Source: Fundicoccus_A sp052115865 (GTDB lineage Bacteria; Bacillota; Bacilli; Lactobacillales; Aerococcaceae). From it: a stretch of DNA of 64,000 bases. The stretch spans positions 62,001 through 126,000 of the forward strand of contig NZ_JBQKME010000003.1 of assembly GCF_052115865.1 (NCBI RefSeq), read 5' to 3'. The stretch's first letter is position 1, and each line of letters begins with the position of its first letter. Under the pieces are notes generated by a model. It was not told where the DNA came from. It made no database searches and saw nothing but the letters and a program-made list of their open reading frames with translations. This document shows positions 36,021 through 44,489 of the stretch, piece by piece. The translations under genes and the position numbers were made by a program.

Positions 36021-36908
36021 ATGAATAGATGGGGACAAATTGTAGAAGCAATCATTACAGATGAAAATGATAAAAGCTATTTCGCACAAGTAAATGGAGA
36101 AACTTTTACCGTTGCCAAAAATCAATTAGATGGTGAGACTTTTCAGCAAGGTGAAACCATTGAAGGTTTGATTTATGAAGATATGAATCGTCGTAAAGTC
36201 TTGCAATATCAACTTCCTGATATACGACCTGGCTATTTTGGTTGGGGGACAGTCACTCAAGTTCGTAAAGACTTAGGGGCTTTTGTATCGGTTGGTTTAA
36301 TTGATAAAGATGTTGTTGTATCACTTGATGATTTACCTGAAAATAAAGACATTTGGCCACGTAAAGGTGATCAACTCTATTTAACTTGGGAAGTTGATGC
36401 TAAAAATCGCTTATGGGGTAAATTAGCAGCAGATGAAGAATTAAGCAAGTTATATAAGCCTGCCAAAGAAAATACGAAAAATCAGACAATTGATGCTCGG
36501 ATAATAAGAATGAAATTAGATGGTGCAATTGGCATTTCTGTTGAAGGCTATCGTGTGTTTATTCATGAAAATGAACAAATCTCACCTTTGAGAATGGGAG
36601 AATCTGTTCGTGGACGTGTGATTGATGTTCATAAAGATGGAAGCATGAATCTATCCTTAAAACCTAGAGCGCATGAAATGATTGATGATGATGCTCAAAT
36701 GCTAATGGTTTTATTAAACAGACAAGCCAATCAATTTTTGCCATATCATGATAAATCGGATGCACAAGAGATTCAACGAGAACTTGGCATCAGTAAAAGC
36801 CAATTCAAACGGGCAGTAGGTCAATTGTTAAAGCAACGCTTAATACAACATGAAAAAGGTAAAGGAATTTGGTTATTGTCAGAAGGTGACAATAATGACG
36901 CAGACTAA
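36021..36908 (+). CDS. cvfB: S1-domain RNA-binding protein CvfB
   Basis: This 295-residue protein corresponds to CvfB/YitL, an RNA-binding factor that affects virulence gene expression in Staphylococcus. It contains several OB/S1-type modules (about 5–60, 68–135, 150–215) and a C-terminal winged-helix region (about 230–285; LGISKSQFKRAVGQLLKQRLI). GGAGG lies 9 nt before the ATG. The end overlaps the xerD start by 14 nt, so the two are translated together. Confidence 0.9.
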   Translation: MNRWGQIVEAIITDENDKSYFAQVNGETFTVAKNQLDGETFQQGETIEGLIYEDMNRRKVLQYQLPDIRPGYFGWGTVTQVRKDLGAFVSVGLIDKDVVVSLDDLPENKDIWPRKGDQLYLTWEVDAKNRLWGKLAADEELSKLYKPAKENTKNQTIDARIIRMKLDGAIGISVEGYRVFIHENEQISPLRMGESVRGRVIDVHKDGSMNLSLKPRAHEMIDDDAQMLMVLLNRQANQFLPYHDKSDAQEIQRELGISKSQFKRAVGQLLKQRLIQHEKGKGIWLLSEGDNNDAD

Positions 36909-37806
36909 CTTTCTAGATAGCTATTTTTTAGATTTTAAACACTATATGATTATAGATGAAGGTAAGGCTGAGAATACAGTAAACTCTTATATGCGTGACT
37001 TAAACAAGTTTAAGTTATTTATTGAAGAGCAAGGAATCGAAACTTTAGCCGATATTAATCAAGCTGTCATACAGTTATATTTAGCACAGTTAAAATTAAG
37101 TCATTATGCTGCTAGCTCAACTAGTCGAATGATATCTGCTTTAAAACAATTTTTCCTTTTTCTTCTTAAAGAAGGACATATTGATAAAAACCCAGTTCAA
37201 ACCATTCAACTACCTAAAAAACCTCAGTCATTACCGAAAGCTTTGACTATGAATGAAGTCGATCAAATTATTGAAGCCCCCGATACTAATACAACTTGGG
37301 GCTTGCGTGATCGTGCTATCTTTGAATTGATGTATGCAACAGGTTTAAGGGTTAGTGAGTTAATTCATCTTTCTTTAGAAGAATTACATTTAGATTTAGG
37401 CTTTATTCAAACGATTGGTAAAGGTGATAAAGAGCGGATTGTACCTTTAGGTGATGAGGCATCTTATTGGATTCAGCGTTACTTGGATGAAGTGCGGCCT
37501 GGATTTAGTCGAAAAAATGCTAAAGAAACAACGGCCTTATTTATAACTGAACGTGGCGTAGCTTTTAGCCGGCAGGGAATTTGGAAAAACTTAAAAAAAT
37601 ATGTTCAACAAACAGGGATTAAACAATCTGTTTCACCACATATGTTAAGACATTCCTTTGCAACTCATTTGCTTGAAAATGGAGCTGATTTGAGAATGGT
37701 CCAAGAGTTATTAGGACATTCTGATATATCTACCACACAGATTTATACACATATATCTAAATTAAGGCTTCAAGAAGTTTATCGTAAGACTTTTCCCAGA
37801 GCATAA
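36895..37806 (+). CDS. xerD: Tyrosine recombinase XerD
   Basis: This 303-residue recombinase resolves chromosome dimers at dif, with FtsK as activator. It has the N-terminal SAM-like core-binding domain (about 5–90) and the catalytic domain with R (ATGLRVSEL), K, HxxR (SPHMLRHSFATH), H (LGHSD) and nucleophile Y (TTQIYTH). I choose ATG 36895, preceded by AAGGTG at 36883–36888, over the upstream in-frame ATG 36850 inside cvfB. Housekeeping context (cvfB, deoB) and a full match to Xer argue against a phage integrase. Confidence 0.94.
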   Translation: MTQTNFLDSYFLDFKHYMIIDEGKAENTVNSYMRDLNKFKLFIEEQGIETLADINQAVIQLYLAQLKLSHYAASSTSRMISALKQFFLFLLKEGHIDKNPVQTIQLPKKPQSLPKALTMNEVDQIIEAPDTNTTWGLRDRAIFELMYATGLRVSELIHLSLEELHLDLGFIQTIGKGDKERIVPLGDEASYWIQRYLDEVRPGFSRKNAKETTALFITERGVAFSRQGIWKNLKKYVQQTGIKQSVSPHMLRHSFATHLLENGADLRMVQELLGHSDISTTQIYTHISKLRLQEVYRKTFPRA

Positions 37807-37823
37807 AAGATTGGAGATATAAA

Positions 37824-38993
37824 ATGACATTTGATCGTATACATTTAATTGTTTTAGACTCAGTTGGTATTGGTGAAGCAGCTGATGCAGCCGAGTTTAA
37901 TGATGTAGGAGCCCATACATTAGGAAATATCGCTAAAACGGTTGGCTTAACTTTGCCTAACTTAGAAGCATTTGGTTTAGGGAATATTGAAGCTCTTGAG
38001 GGTATAGAGACGACAGATTCTCCCAAAGCTTATTGGACAAAATTAGAAGAAGTATCGGCTGGTAAAGACACGATGACAGGTCATTGGGAATTAATGGGCT
38101 TAAATATCCAGACTCCTTTCCGTGTTTTTCCAGATGGTTTTCCTGACGAATTAATTAAACAAATAGAAGATTTTACTGGTCGTAAAATAGTAGGGAATAA
38201 ACCTGCTTCAGGAACTGAAATCATTGATGAACTAGGTGAACATCAAATGAAAACAGGTGATTTGATTGTTTATACTTCTGCCGATTCAGTGCTGCAAATA
38301 GCTGCCCATGAAGATATCATACCATTAGACGAACTTTACAGAATTTGTGAATATTGCCGTGAAATTACTTTAGATGATCCTTATATGCTTGGAAGAATTA
38401 TCGCACGTCCTTATATAGGAGAACCAGGAAACTTTACTCGAACAAGTAACCGTCACGACTATGCTTTAAATCCATTTTCAAAAACAACATTAGATTTTCT
38501 TAAAGACGCCAACTACGATGTAGTCGCAGTTGGGAAAATTGATGATATCTTTAACAGCCAAGGTATTACTAAATCTGTTCGGACTAAGTCTAATATGGAC
38601 GGCGTTGATCAATTAATCAAAGTCATGGATACAGAATTTAATGGTTTAAGCTTTACCAATTTAGTAGACTTTGATGCCTTATACGGTCATCGTCGTAATC
38701 CTGAAGGTTATGCGCAAGCTCTTGAAGACTTTGATCAACGTTTACCTGAAATTATTTCTCATATGAAAGGAAATGATTTGTTGATGATTACTGCTGACCA
38801 TGGAAATGATCCAACTTATATTGGAACAGATCATACACGTGAGTATGTCCCAATCTTAGTTTACAGTCCTTCATTCAAAGAAGCTAAGGAACTTGATGCT
38901 CGTTATTTCAGTGATATAGCTGCCACAATCTCAGATAATTTTAATATTGAAAAAACTGAAAATGGTCAAACATTTTTAAGTCAATTAAAATAA
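37824..38993 (+). CDS. deoB: Phosphopentomutase
   Basis: This 389-residue enzyme of the alkaline phosphatase superfamily interconverts (deoxy)ribose 1-phosphate and 5-phosphate. Metal and phospho-site motifs LDSVGIGEAADA (Asp12), GKDTMTGHWE with the phosphorylated threonine, ITADHGNDPT and DHTREYVP are intact. It is followed after 14 nt by purine nucleoside phosphorylase, which supplies its substrate. A GGAGAT site precedes the ATG. It links nucleoside import to the pentose pathway. Confidence 0.96.
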   Translation: MTFDRIHLIVLDSVGIGEAADAAEFNDVGAHTLGNIAKTVGLTLPNLEAFGLGNIEALEGIETTDSPKAYWTKLEEVSAGKDTMTGHWELMGLNIQTPFRVFPDGFPDELIKQIEDFTGRKIVGNKPASGTEIIDELGEHQMKTGDLIVYTSADSVLQIAAHEDIIPLDELYRICEYCREITLDDPYMLGRIIARPYIGEPGNFTRTSNRHDYALNPFSKTTLDFLKDANYDVVAVGKIDDIFNSQGITKSVRTKSNMDGVDQLIKVMDTEFNGLSFTNLVDFDALYGHRRNPEGYAQALEDFDQRLPEIISHMKGNDLLMITADHGNDPTYIGTDHTREYVPILVYSPSFKEAKELDARYFSDIAATISDNFNIEKTENGQTFLSQLK

Positions 38994-39007
38994 AGAGGAG
39001 AGATAGT

Positions 39008-39808
39008 ATGTTTGAAACAACGGTTAATTATTTAAAAGATAAGGGCATGACAGAGCCTGAAGTTGCCCTAATTTTAGGATCAGGCTTAGGTGACTTAGCC
39101 AATCAAATTGAATCAGCTATATCAATTCCATATGAGGAAATACCTGATTTTCCTGTTTCAACTGTTAAAGGTCACGCTGGAAAACTTGTCTATGGAGATT
39201 TAGCTTCTAAAAAAGTTATCGCTCTTCAAGGTCGTTTTCATTATTATGAAGGTTATGATTTACAAACAGTCACTTATCCAGTTCGTATTTTTAAAGAACT
39301 TGGTGTCAAAACAGTTATCATTACGAATGCTGCTGGTGGGGTCAATGAAAACTTTACACCAGGTGATTTGATGATTATAACCGATCATATTAATTTAACA
39401 GGTGAAAATCCCTTAATTGGTCAAAATCTCGATGCACATGGACCTCGATTTGTTGATATGACTGAAACGTATAGTAAAAGAGGTCAACAGTTACTTCATG
39501 AAATTGATGAAGAACTCAATCTTTCTTTAAAAGAAGGTGTTTATACTTGGTTTACAGGACCAACATATGAAACACCTGCTGAAATTAAATTTGCACGTAC
39601 AATTGGTGGAGATGCTGTTGGGATGTCTACGGTACCAGAAGCCATTGTTGGCAAACACTGTGGACTTGAAGTCATTGGTATTTCTTGTATTACAAATTTA
39701 GCTGCTGGAATGCAATCGAGTTTAAATCATGAAGAAGTGGTTGAAGTCTCAACTATAGTAAAACCTAAATTTAAGCAATTGATTGAAAAATTGATATTAA
39801 AGTTATAG
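39008..39808 (+). CDS. punA: Purine nucleoside phosphorylase (trimeric type)
   Basis: This 266-residue enzyme splits purine nucleosides with phosphate into base and ribose 1-phosphate, which DeoB then uses. The family features are LGSGLGDLA for phosphate binding, GRFHYYEGY, ITNAAGGVN, GPTYETPAEIKFAR and the base-specificity segment around MSTVPEAIVGKHCGLEV, as in the trimeric PNPase I/MTAP family. AGAGGAGAG lies just upstream. It forms a two-gene deoB–punA unit. No intrinsic terminator is obvious after it, only a U-less 8-bp hairpin at 39809–39833. Confidence 0.93.
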   Translation: MFETTVNYLKDKGMTEPEVALILGSGLGDLANQIESAISIPYEEIPDFPVSTVKGHAGKLVYGDLASKKVIALQGRFHYYEGYDLQTVTYPVRIFKELGVKTVIITNAAGGVNENFTPGDLMIITDHINLTGENPLIGQNLDAHGPRFVDMTETYSKRGQQLLHEIDEELNLSLKEGVYTWFTGPTYETPAEIKFARTIGGDAVGMSTVPEAIVGKHCGLEVIGISCITNLAAGMQSSLNHEEVVEVSTIVKPKFKQLIEKLILKL

Positions 39809-39855
39809 TTTATACATTTAACGGTTGTATAAAAGATAGCGGCAGAGATATTTAT

Positions 39856-39884
39856 TTGAATTATGTGAAAGATAATGTTATGAT
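39856..39884 (+). promoter_or_regulatory. Promoter of the GNAT–scpAB–rluB operon
   Basis: TTGAAT (39856–39861) and TATGAT (39879–39884) are 17 nt apart, 34 nt before the GNAT gene. Confidence 0.72.
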
Positions 39885-39918
39885 TCAACAAGTGATTTTT
39901 GAAAAGGAGGGGAAATAG

Positions 39919-40332
39919 ATGTTAATACGTTCGAAAAATAAAAATGAAAAAATTGTTATGGGTTTATTATCTTATACTTTGGATCATTCTTCGACTGAAG
40001 AGCAGAAAAAGTTGCTTGAAGAATATCGTAATGACCCAGATAAAGAAATTTATTTATATAAAGATGATCAATCAGATAATTTTGTCGGCATCGTTACAAT
40101 TGAACGTAATCATTTAGATGATGCGTCTGAAGATGAGATTGAAACGATTTTAGTTCCACGGATTGCTGTAATCCCTTCTTTTCGAAATGAAGGTGTAGGT
40201 TTTAGTATTTATCAAAATTTACGCCAATTGTATCCTAATGCAACTTTAATTGGTTCTATTAAAACGAGTGATCTGTTAGCAAGATGGTCAAAAAGATACC
40301 ATGAAGCAATTGATGGAGTAGAGGAAGCATGA
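39919..40332 (+). CDS. GNAT-family acetyltransferase, RibT-like
   Basis: This 137-residue protein has a GNAT fold: LVPRIAVIPSFRNEGVGFSIYQNL resembles the acetyl-CoA-binding motif A (R/QxxGxG/A appears as RNEGVG). Proteins of this type precede scpA in many Firmicutes and are called RibT when next to riboflavin genes; their substrate is unknown. AAGGAGGGG precedes the ATG. Its stop overlaps the scpA ATG (ATGA). The link with ribU 2.4 kb downstream may be only positional. Confidence 0.7.
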   Translation: MLIRSKNKNEKIVMGLLSYTLDHSSTEEQKKLLEEYRNDPDKEIYLYKDDQSDNFVGIVTIERNHLDDASEDEIETILVPRIAVIPSFRNEGVGFSIYQNLRQLYPNATLIGSIKTSDLLARWSKRYHEAIDGVEEA

Positions 40333-41093
40333 GTCAAGAAAGTTTAAAGTTGGAGCTACAAGCCTATCAAGGGCCATTTGACTTACTACTGCATTTAATC
40401 AAACAACTTAAAGTTGATATTAATGATATTCCTATGCATGAAATAACAACTCAATATATGAATTATCTTCGCTCAATGCAAGAATTAGAGTTAGATATTG
40501 CAGGGGATTATTTAGTGATGGCGGCGACTTTATTAGAAATAAAGAGTCGCCTTTTGTTGCCTATTGAACCTAGTACTGAAATGGATGACGACTATCAAGG
40601 GCAAGATCCCAGACAATTGCTTGTTCAACAATTATTATTATACCAGCAATTTCAATCGGTTGCCGATAGTTTAGAGGAAAAACAGGAACAAAGGGCTAAA
40701 TTATACACTCGCCAACCAGTAGATTTATCACATCATCAAACTTTTATTCCTTTAGAAGAAAATGAATTAAGTGTCGCTGTTTTAAATCAAGCAATGATTC
40801 AAGCCTTAGTGAACGCCTTTGAACGCAAACCACAATTAAAAGAAATACAACATGACCCAATTACAGTGGATGAGAAAATTAAAGATATTATGATTTTACT
40901 TGACGAGATGAATTTTGAAGATGAAATTCAATTAACCGATCTTGTATCTTCTGGCTCAAAGCAGGAATATATTGCAACATTCTTAGCGATGCTCGAATTA
41001 GTAAGAAAGCAACAAATTATTTTCCATCAACCTCATGCCTTGGAAATGATTAAAATTAAACGTATTAGATTGGCAAAGGATGTGACTATTTGA
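40329..41093 (+). CDS. scpA: Segregation and condensation protein A (kleisin)
   Basis: This 254-residue kleisin bridges the SMC heads and, with ScpB, forms condensin. The N-terminal SMC-neck binding region reads LQAYQGPFDLLLHLIKQLKVDINDIPM, then EYLVMAATLLEIKSRLLLP-like helix, an acidic middle, and the C-terminal winged helix. It overlaps the GNAT gene by 4 nt and scpB by 4 nt (TTGA), so all three are coupled. Confidence 0.96.
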   Translation: MSQESLKLELQAYQGPFDLLLHLIKQLKVDINDIPMHEITTQYMNYLRSMQELELDIAGDYLVMAATLLEIKSRLLLPIEPSTEMDDDYQGQDPRQLLVQQLLLYQQFQSVADSLEEKQEQRAKLYTRQPVDLSHHQTFIPLEENELSVAVLNQAMIQALVNAFERKPQLKEIQHDPITVDEKIKDIMILLDEMNFEDEIQLTDLVSSGSKQEYIATFLAMLELVRKQQIIFHQPHALEMIKIKRIRLAKDVTI

Positions 41094-41689
41094 CCATAAA
41101 AATGCAAATTCACGGACTATTATTTGTAGCAGGGGAAGACGGTGTTAGCCGAGAAGAACTGGCGCAAGTTTTAGCTGTAGATTTAGAGTCCATTTCGAAT
41201 GCACTGCAGCAATTACAAATAGAATTACAAGAAAATCCTGAAAGTCCAATTGAATTAGTTAACTATAATCAACGCTATCGTTTGGTTACTAAGAAGGAGT
41301 TAGAATCAGTACTAGTGGATTTTGCTCGTTCACCATTTGTAACACAGCTATCGCGCTCAGCGGTTGAAACATTAGCTATTATTGCTTACCGACAACCAAT
41401 CACCCGTATGGGGGTTGACCAAATTAGAGGAGTAAATTCAGCAGCCATGATACAACGGCTACAAAGCCGTGATTTAATAAAAGAAGTTGGCCGTGTGGAA
41501 TCACCTGGAAGACCGATTTTGTATGCTGTCACAGATTATTTTATGGACTACTTTGGATTGAAATCACTCAATGATTTGCCAGAGATTCAAGAACTTCCAT
41601 TAAATTCTGAAGCCTCCTATAGTGATTTGTTTAATATAAAAGAATGGCAAGTCGATTTTTTTGATGAAGAAAACGAGTATGAAAATTAG
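41090..41689 (+). CDS. scpB: Segregation and condensation protein B
   Basis: This 199-residue partner of ScpA has two winged-helix domains (about 1–80 and 88–165; SAVETLAIIAYRQPITRMGVD). The start is TTG 41090, overlapping the scpA stop, with AAAGGATG upstream; the alternative is ATG 41102, which has no better ribosome site. The C-terminal tail is acidic. It is followed by rluB after 11 nt. Confidence 0.95.
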   Translation: MTIKMQIHGLLFVAGEDGVSREELAQVLAVDLESISNALQQLQIELQENPESPIELVNYNQRYRLVTKKELESVLVDFARSPFVTQLSRSAVETLAIIAYRQPITRMGVDQIRGVNSAAMIQRLQSRDLIKEVGRVESPGRPILYAVTDYFMDYFGLKSLNDLPEIQELPLNSEASYSDLFNIKEWQVDFFDEENEYEN

Positions 41690-41700
41690 GAGGTGGAAGT

Positions 41701-42429
41701 GTGGAAAGATTACAAAAAGTACTGGCACATGCAGGTGTCGCAAGTCGAAGAAAATCTGAAGAATTGATTTTAGAAGGCCGTGTTTCTGTCAATGGTGATA
41801 AAGTAACTGAATTAGGCACTAAAGTGAATACTAGTGATTTGATTGAAGTTGATGGAGTGCCAATTTATAAAGAAGAACCAAGATATATTTTATTATATAA
41901 GCCTAAAAATGTTATTAGTGCAGTAGCGGATGATAAAGGTAGAGAAGTGGTAACGGATTATATTCATTTGATTGATGAACGCATTTATCCAGTTGGACGC
42001 TTAGATTATGATACGACAGGATTAATATTGCTGACAAATGATGGTGAATTTGCTAATTTACTCATGCATCCGAAATACCAAATTGATAAGGTTTATGTGG
42101 CAAAAGTAGAAGGTATAATGACTTCTGATGAAATATTTAAACTAACCAATGGTGTTGTAATTGATGGGAAGAGAACTAGTCGTGCTAAAGTGAAAGTCTT
42201 ACAAGAGAATATCAAGCAAAATACAAGCATCGTAGAGTTGACGATCCACGAAGGTTGGAACCATCAAGTGAAAAAAATGTTTAAAGCAGTTGGACATGAA
42301 GTGATTAAGTTAAAACGTGAACGATTTTCCTTCTTGAACTTACATAAAATGAATCCAGGTGACTGGCGTGAATTAACAGCTTTTGAAGTTGATAAATTAA
42401 GCAAATTGGCTAAAGGATCAGCAAATTAA
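41701..42429 (+). CDS. rluB: 23S rRNA pseudouridine synthase RluB
   Basis: This 242-residue enzyme isomerises a uridine in helix 89 of 23S rRNA (position 2605 in E. coli). An N-terminal S4 RNA-binding domain (1–60; RLQKVLAHAGVASRR) precedes the RsuA/RluB catalytic domain with the aspartate in GRLDYDTTGLILLTNDG. The start is GTG 41701, with AGGAGG 7 nt upstream, giving the conserved MERLQKVLAHAG opening. It is the last gene of the scp operon, with the usual Firmicute gene order. Confidence 0.95.
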   Translation: MERLQKVLAHAGVASRRKSEELILEGRVSVNGDKVTELGTKVNTSDLIEVDGVPIYKEEPRYILLYKPKNVISAVADDKGREVVTDYIHLIDERIYPVGRLDYDTTGLILLTNDGEFANLLMHPKYQIDKVYVAKVEGIMTSDEIFKLTNGVVIDGKRTSRAKVKVLQENIKQNTSIVELTIHEGWNHQVKKMFKAVGHEVIKLKRERFSFLNLHKMNPGDWRELTAFEVDKLSKLAKGSAN

Positions 42430-42485
42430 GATATAATTTACTGAATAAAAAAATGTGAAGAAATGAACAAAGCCACTTAAAAAGA

Positions 42486-42513
42486 CTTGAATTTATTTAC
42501 AATTATGTTATGA
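42486..42513 (+). promoter_or_regulatory. Promoter of the FMN riboswitch–ribU unit
   Basis: TTGAAT (42486–42491) and TATGAT (42508–42513) are 16 nt apart. The -10 lies inside a 17-bp perfect palindrome (42507–42523), TTATGATA-G-TATCATAA. Confidence 0.65.
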
Positions 42514-42532
42514 TAGTATCATAAAATTAAAT

Positions 42533-42655
42533 AACGTCTTCAGGGCAGGGTGAAATTCCCGACCGGTGGTAAAGTCCACGAACCGAAATAATTTTGTTTT
42601 GGTTGATCTGGTGTAACTCCAGAACCGACAGTAAAGTCTGGATGGAAGAAGAATT
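42533..42655 (+). ncRNA. FMN riboswitch (RFN element)
   Basis: The highly conserved RFN elements are present in order: CTTCAGGGCAGGGTGAAAT, TCCCGACCGGTGGTAAAGTC, CACGAACCG, then a variable hairpin, CTGGTG…CTCCAGAACCGACAGT, AAAGTCTGGATGGAAGAAGA. The closing stem pairs TCTTC (from 42536) with GAAGA near 42648. It senses flavin mononucleotide. With the terminator at 42690–42730 it would stop transcription of ribU when FMN is plentiful. Confidence 0.98.
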
Positions 42656-42689
42656 TTGTGCAATATATCTTTTTAAAGATTATTTAATG

Positions 42690-42730
42690 TACGCTATTTG
42701 CTGAGGACTTGGTAGATGGCGTATTTTTTT
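42690..42730 (+). terminator. Riboswitch expression-platform terminator
   Basis: TACGCTATTTGC (42690–42701) pairs with GTAGATGGCGTA (42712–42723), with three G·U pairs, followed by seven T. It lies between the FMN aptamer and ribU. Confidence 0.88.
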
Positions 42731-42775
42731 ATTGCATAAGGCTCTATTGTAAGACGAAATAGAGGAGAAAGATTT

Positions 42776-43417
42776 ATGGTTAAAAGAAAGTTGTCGGTTA
42801 GAACTATGATTTTGTTAGCTATTTTAGGGGCATGGGCAATTGTATTACGGTTTTTTGATTTTCCAATTTTACCTGCAGCTCCGTTTTTGAAAATAGATTT
42901 TAGTGATTTAATGGCCTTCATTGGAATGTTAACTTATGGTCCGGTCGGATTAATTACTGTTGCAGGAATTCGAGATTTAATCAACTATATTACTAGTGGT
43001 GGTCAAGCTGGTTTGCCAATTGGTGTTATCATGAGTTTTATGGCTACATTAGTGATGTTTTTACCAACACATTATATTTTGAAATTTACATCTACTAAAC
43101 AATCAATGGCTAAAACAATTTCATTGAGTCTTAGCTTAACAACTGCCTTAGTTTTAACAATGGCTATATTTAATTATTATGTAGCTCTTCCTATTTATAC
43201 AACCGTCTTAAATTTTCCAATTAATGACTTCTTTGATTATGTTTTATCCATAATTGTGCCATTTAATCTAATCAAAGGAATTATTTTAAGTATTGGACAA
43301 ATTATTGTTTTAAGATCAATCGTACCTATTTTAGAAAAACGTCAAATTCTATACCCTAATTACCAAGAAACTATTAAATTGCCTCATTCGATTCAATCAT
43401 CTGAATCGCACGCGTAG
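42776..43417 (+). CDS. ribU: Riboflavin ECF transporter S component RibU
   Basis: This 213-residue membrane protein captures riboflavin for the energy-coupling-factor importer; its shared EcfAA'T partners are not in this window. It has about six hydrophobic segments. The typical opening (RTMILLAILGAWAIVLRFFDFPILPAAPFLKIDFSDLMA in outline) and GPVGLITVAGIRDLINYITSGG are features of RibU/FmnP. The FMN riboswitch directly upstream confirms the substrate. GAGGAGA precedes the ATG. Its last 44 nt overlap the convergent ferredoxin gene. Confidence 0.95.
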   Translation: MVKRKLSVRTMILLAILGAWAIVLRFFDFPILPAAPFLKIDFSDLMAFIGMLTYGPVGLITVAGIRDLINYITSGGQAGLPIGVIMSFMATLVMFLPTHYILKFTSTKQSMAKTISLSLSLTTALVLTMAIFNYYVALPIYTTVLNFPINDFFDYVLSIIVPFNLIKGIILSIGQIIVLRSIVPILEKRQILYPNYQETIKLPHSIQSSESHA

Positions 43418-43577
43418 GGCACTCAAAGACTGCATTGCGACTGCTAATGTGGTCTTTTTCATTGGCACTTTCTTTGACAAACGCAATTCCTTCATCATTT
43501 GTGTCAAATAGGTCTGGATAATTTAAATAACATCTTCCACAGGCGATGCATTTTTCAGATTTAACAAATAGTTTCAC
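43374..43577 (-). CDS. fer: Single-cluster [4Fe-4S] ferredoxin
   Basis: This 67-residue acidic protein carries the ferredoxin motif CIACGRC near the N-terminus and the distal cysteine in ECPTRAI near the C-terminus, four cysteines for one [4Fe-4S] cluster, as in B. subtilis Fer. I choose GTG 43577, preceded by a strong GGAGGAG site, rather than the longer frame to 43622, whose extra N-terminus is not ferredoxin-like. The 3' end overlaps ribU tail to tail by 44 nt with no terminator between. Confidence 0.9.
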   Translation of the reverse strand: MKLFVKSEKCIACGRCYLNYPDLFDTNDEGIAFVKESANEKDHISSRNAVFECPTRAIQMIESNEAI

Positions 43578-43773
43578 AAAAACTCCTCCATATGTTACAA
43601 TTAGTTTACAAATAAGCATCAAATTAATGTAAAAGCGTTTAACTTTTGTTAATTTAAGACAATATCGTGTATATTTATGTTAGTATAGTTCAGAAAGTGT
43701 TGCGAGCTCATGCTTTATAACTTAATATTCTGTTAATACATTAAATATTGTAACACATGTAGGAGGAATTTGA

Positions 43774-44460
43774 ATGTCAAATGATAATTATCCAAATCAA
43801 AATAATGAGAATCAAAATGAACGTCATGAAAATGTGAGTCGTTCAAATCAACAATCAAATAATAAAATGCCTTGGAATCGTGGCTTTGGTCAAGATGAAA
43901 ATCCTAAGAAACGCCAATTTTCAAGATCAGCACGTAACCAACCAAACAAGGAAGCAACAACCTTGTCAAAAGTTTTATTATTCCTTATTGTTGTCGTGTT
44001 AATTTCGCCTTTTATGCTATATTGGGCAGTGAATGCTACTCGTAAAGAAGAAGGCGCTCAAACTTCTTCTATGGAAAATCTATCGATTAATCGTTCTATT
44101 AGTGAATCAGAGAGTAAATCAGAAGAGTCTGATGAAAGTTCTTCAGAATCTGAATCTGCTTCAAGTGAAGAAAGTGTAAGTTCAATTGAAATTGAAGAAT
44201 CGTCTTCAGTCGTTGAACAATCTTCAGTTGAAGTACCAGAAACGCCAATTCAACCACCAGTTGAATCAGCTGAAGTTTATGTTCCAGAAACACCAGTTAT
44301 ACCAGAGACACCTGCGACAGGAAGTTATACAATCCAAGCAGGAGATTCTTGGTGGAGTATATCTGTAAGCTTCGGTGTCGATGTTTATGAGCTCGTTCAA
44401 ATGAATGGAGCAACAATTGAAACACCAATTTATCCTGGAATGCAAATCGTTGTGCCATAA
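43774..44460 (+). CDS. LysM-domain surface protein (SAG1386/EF1546-like)
   Basis: This 228-residue protein starts with an Asn/Gln-rich cytoplasmic part (1–62), then one membrane helix (about 65–88), a Ser/Glu-rich extracellular stalk (about 105–150), a Pro/Val stretch, and a C-terminal LysM domain (about 183–227; YTIQAGDSWWSISVSFGV). LysM binds the glycan of peptidoglycan, so the protein bridges membrane and wall. It corresponds in place and layout to YpbE of Bacillus. AGGAGG lies before the ATG. TTGTTA/TATATT and TTGCGA/TAATAT pairs upstream are possible promoters. Function is unknown beyond wall attachment. Confidence 0.82.
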   Translation: MSNDNYPNQNNENQNERHENVSRSNQQSNNKMPWNRGFGQDENPKKRQFSRSARNQPNKEATTLSKVLLFLIVVVLISPFMLYWAVNATRKEEGAQTSSMENLSINRSISESESKSEESDESSSESESASSEESVSSIEIEESSSVVEQSSVEVPETPIQPPVESAEVYVPETPVIPETPATGSYTIQAGDSWWSISVSFGVDVYELVQMNGATIETPIYPGMQIVVP

Positions 44461-44489
44461 TTCAAGGCATTACATAACTATTTAAAATT

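Noticed and set aside
36850..36894. Longer N-terminus for xerD
   Set aside because: The extra 15 residues lie inside cvfB, lack a ribosome site and do not fit the family; ATG 36895 has AAGGTG before it.
36895..37806. Phage integrase / mobile element border
   Set aside because: The tyrosine recombinase is a full-length XerD in the normal housekeeping context between cvfB and deoB; no attachment site or phage genes are nearby.
39809..39833. Terminator after punA
   Set aside because: TTTATACA/TGTATAAA forms an 8-bp AT-rich hairpin, but no T-run follows on the plus strand.
43578..43622. Longer N-terminus for the ferredoxin
   Set aside because: The extra hydrophobic residues are not ferredoxin-like and include the ribosome site of the GTG start at 43577.
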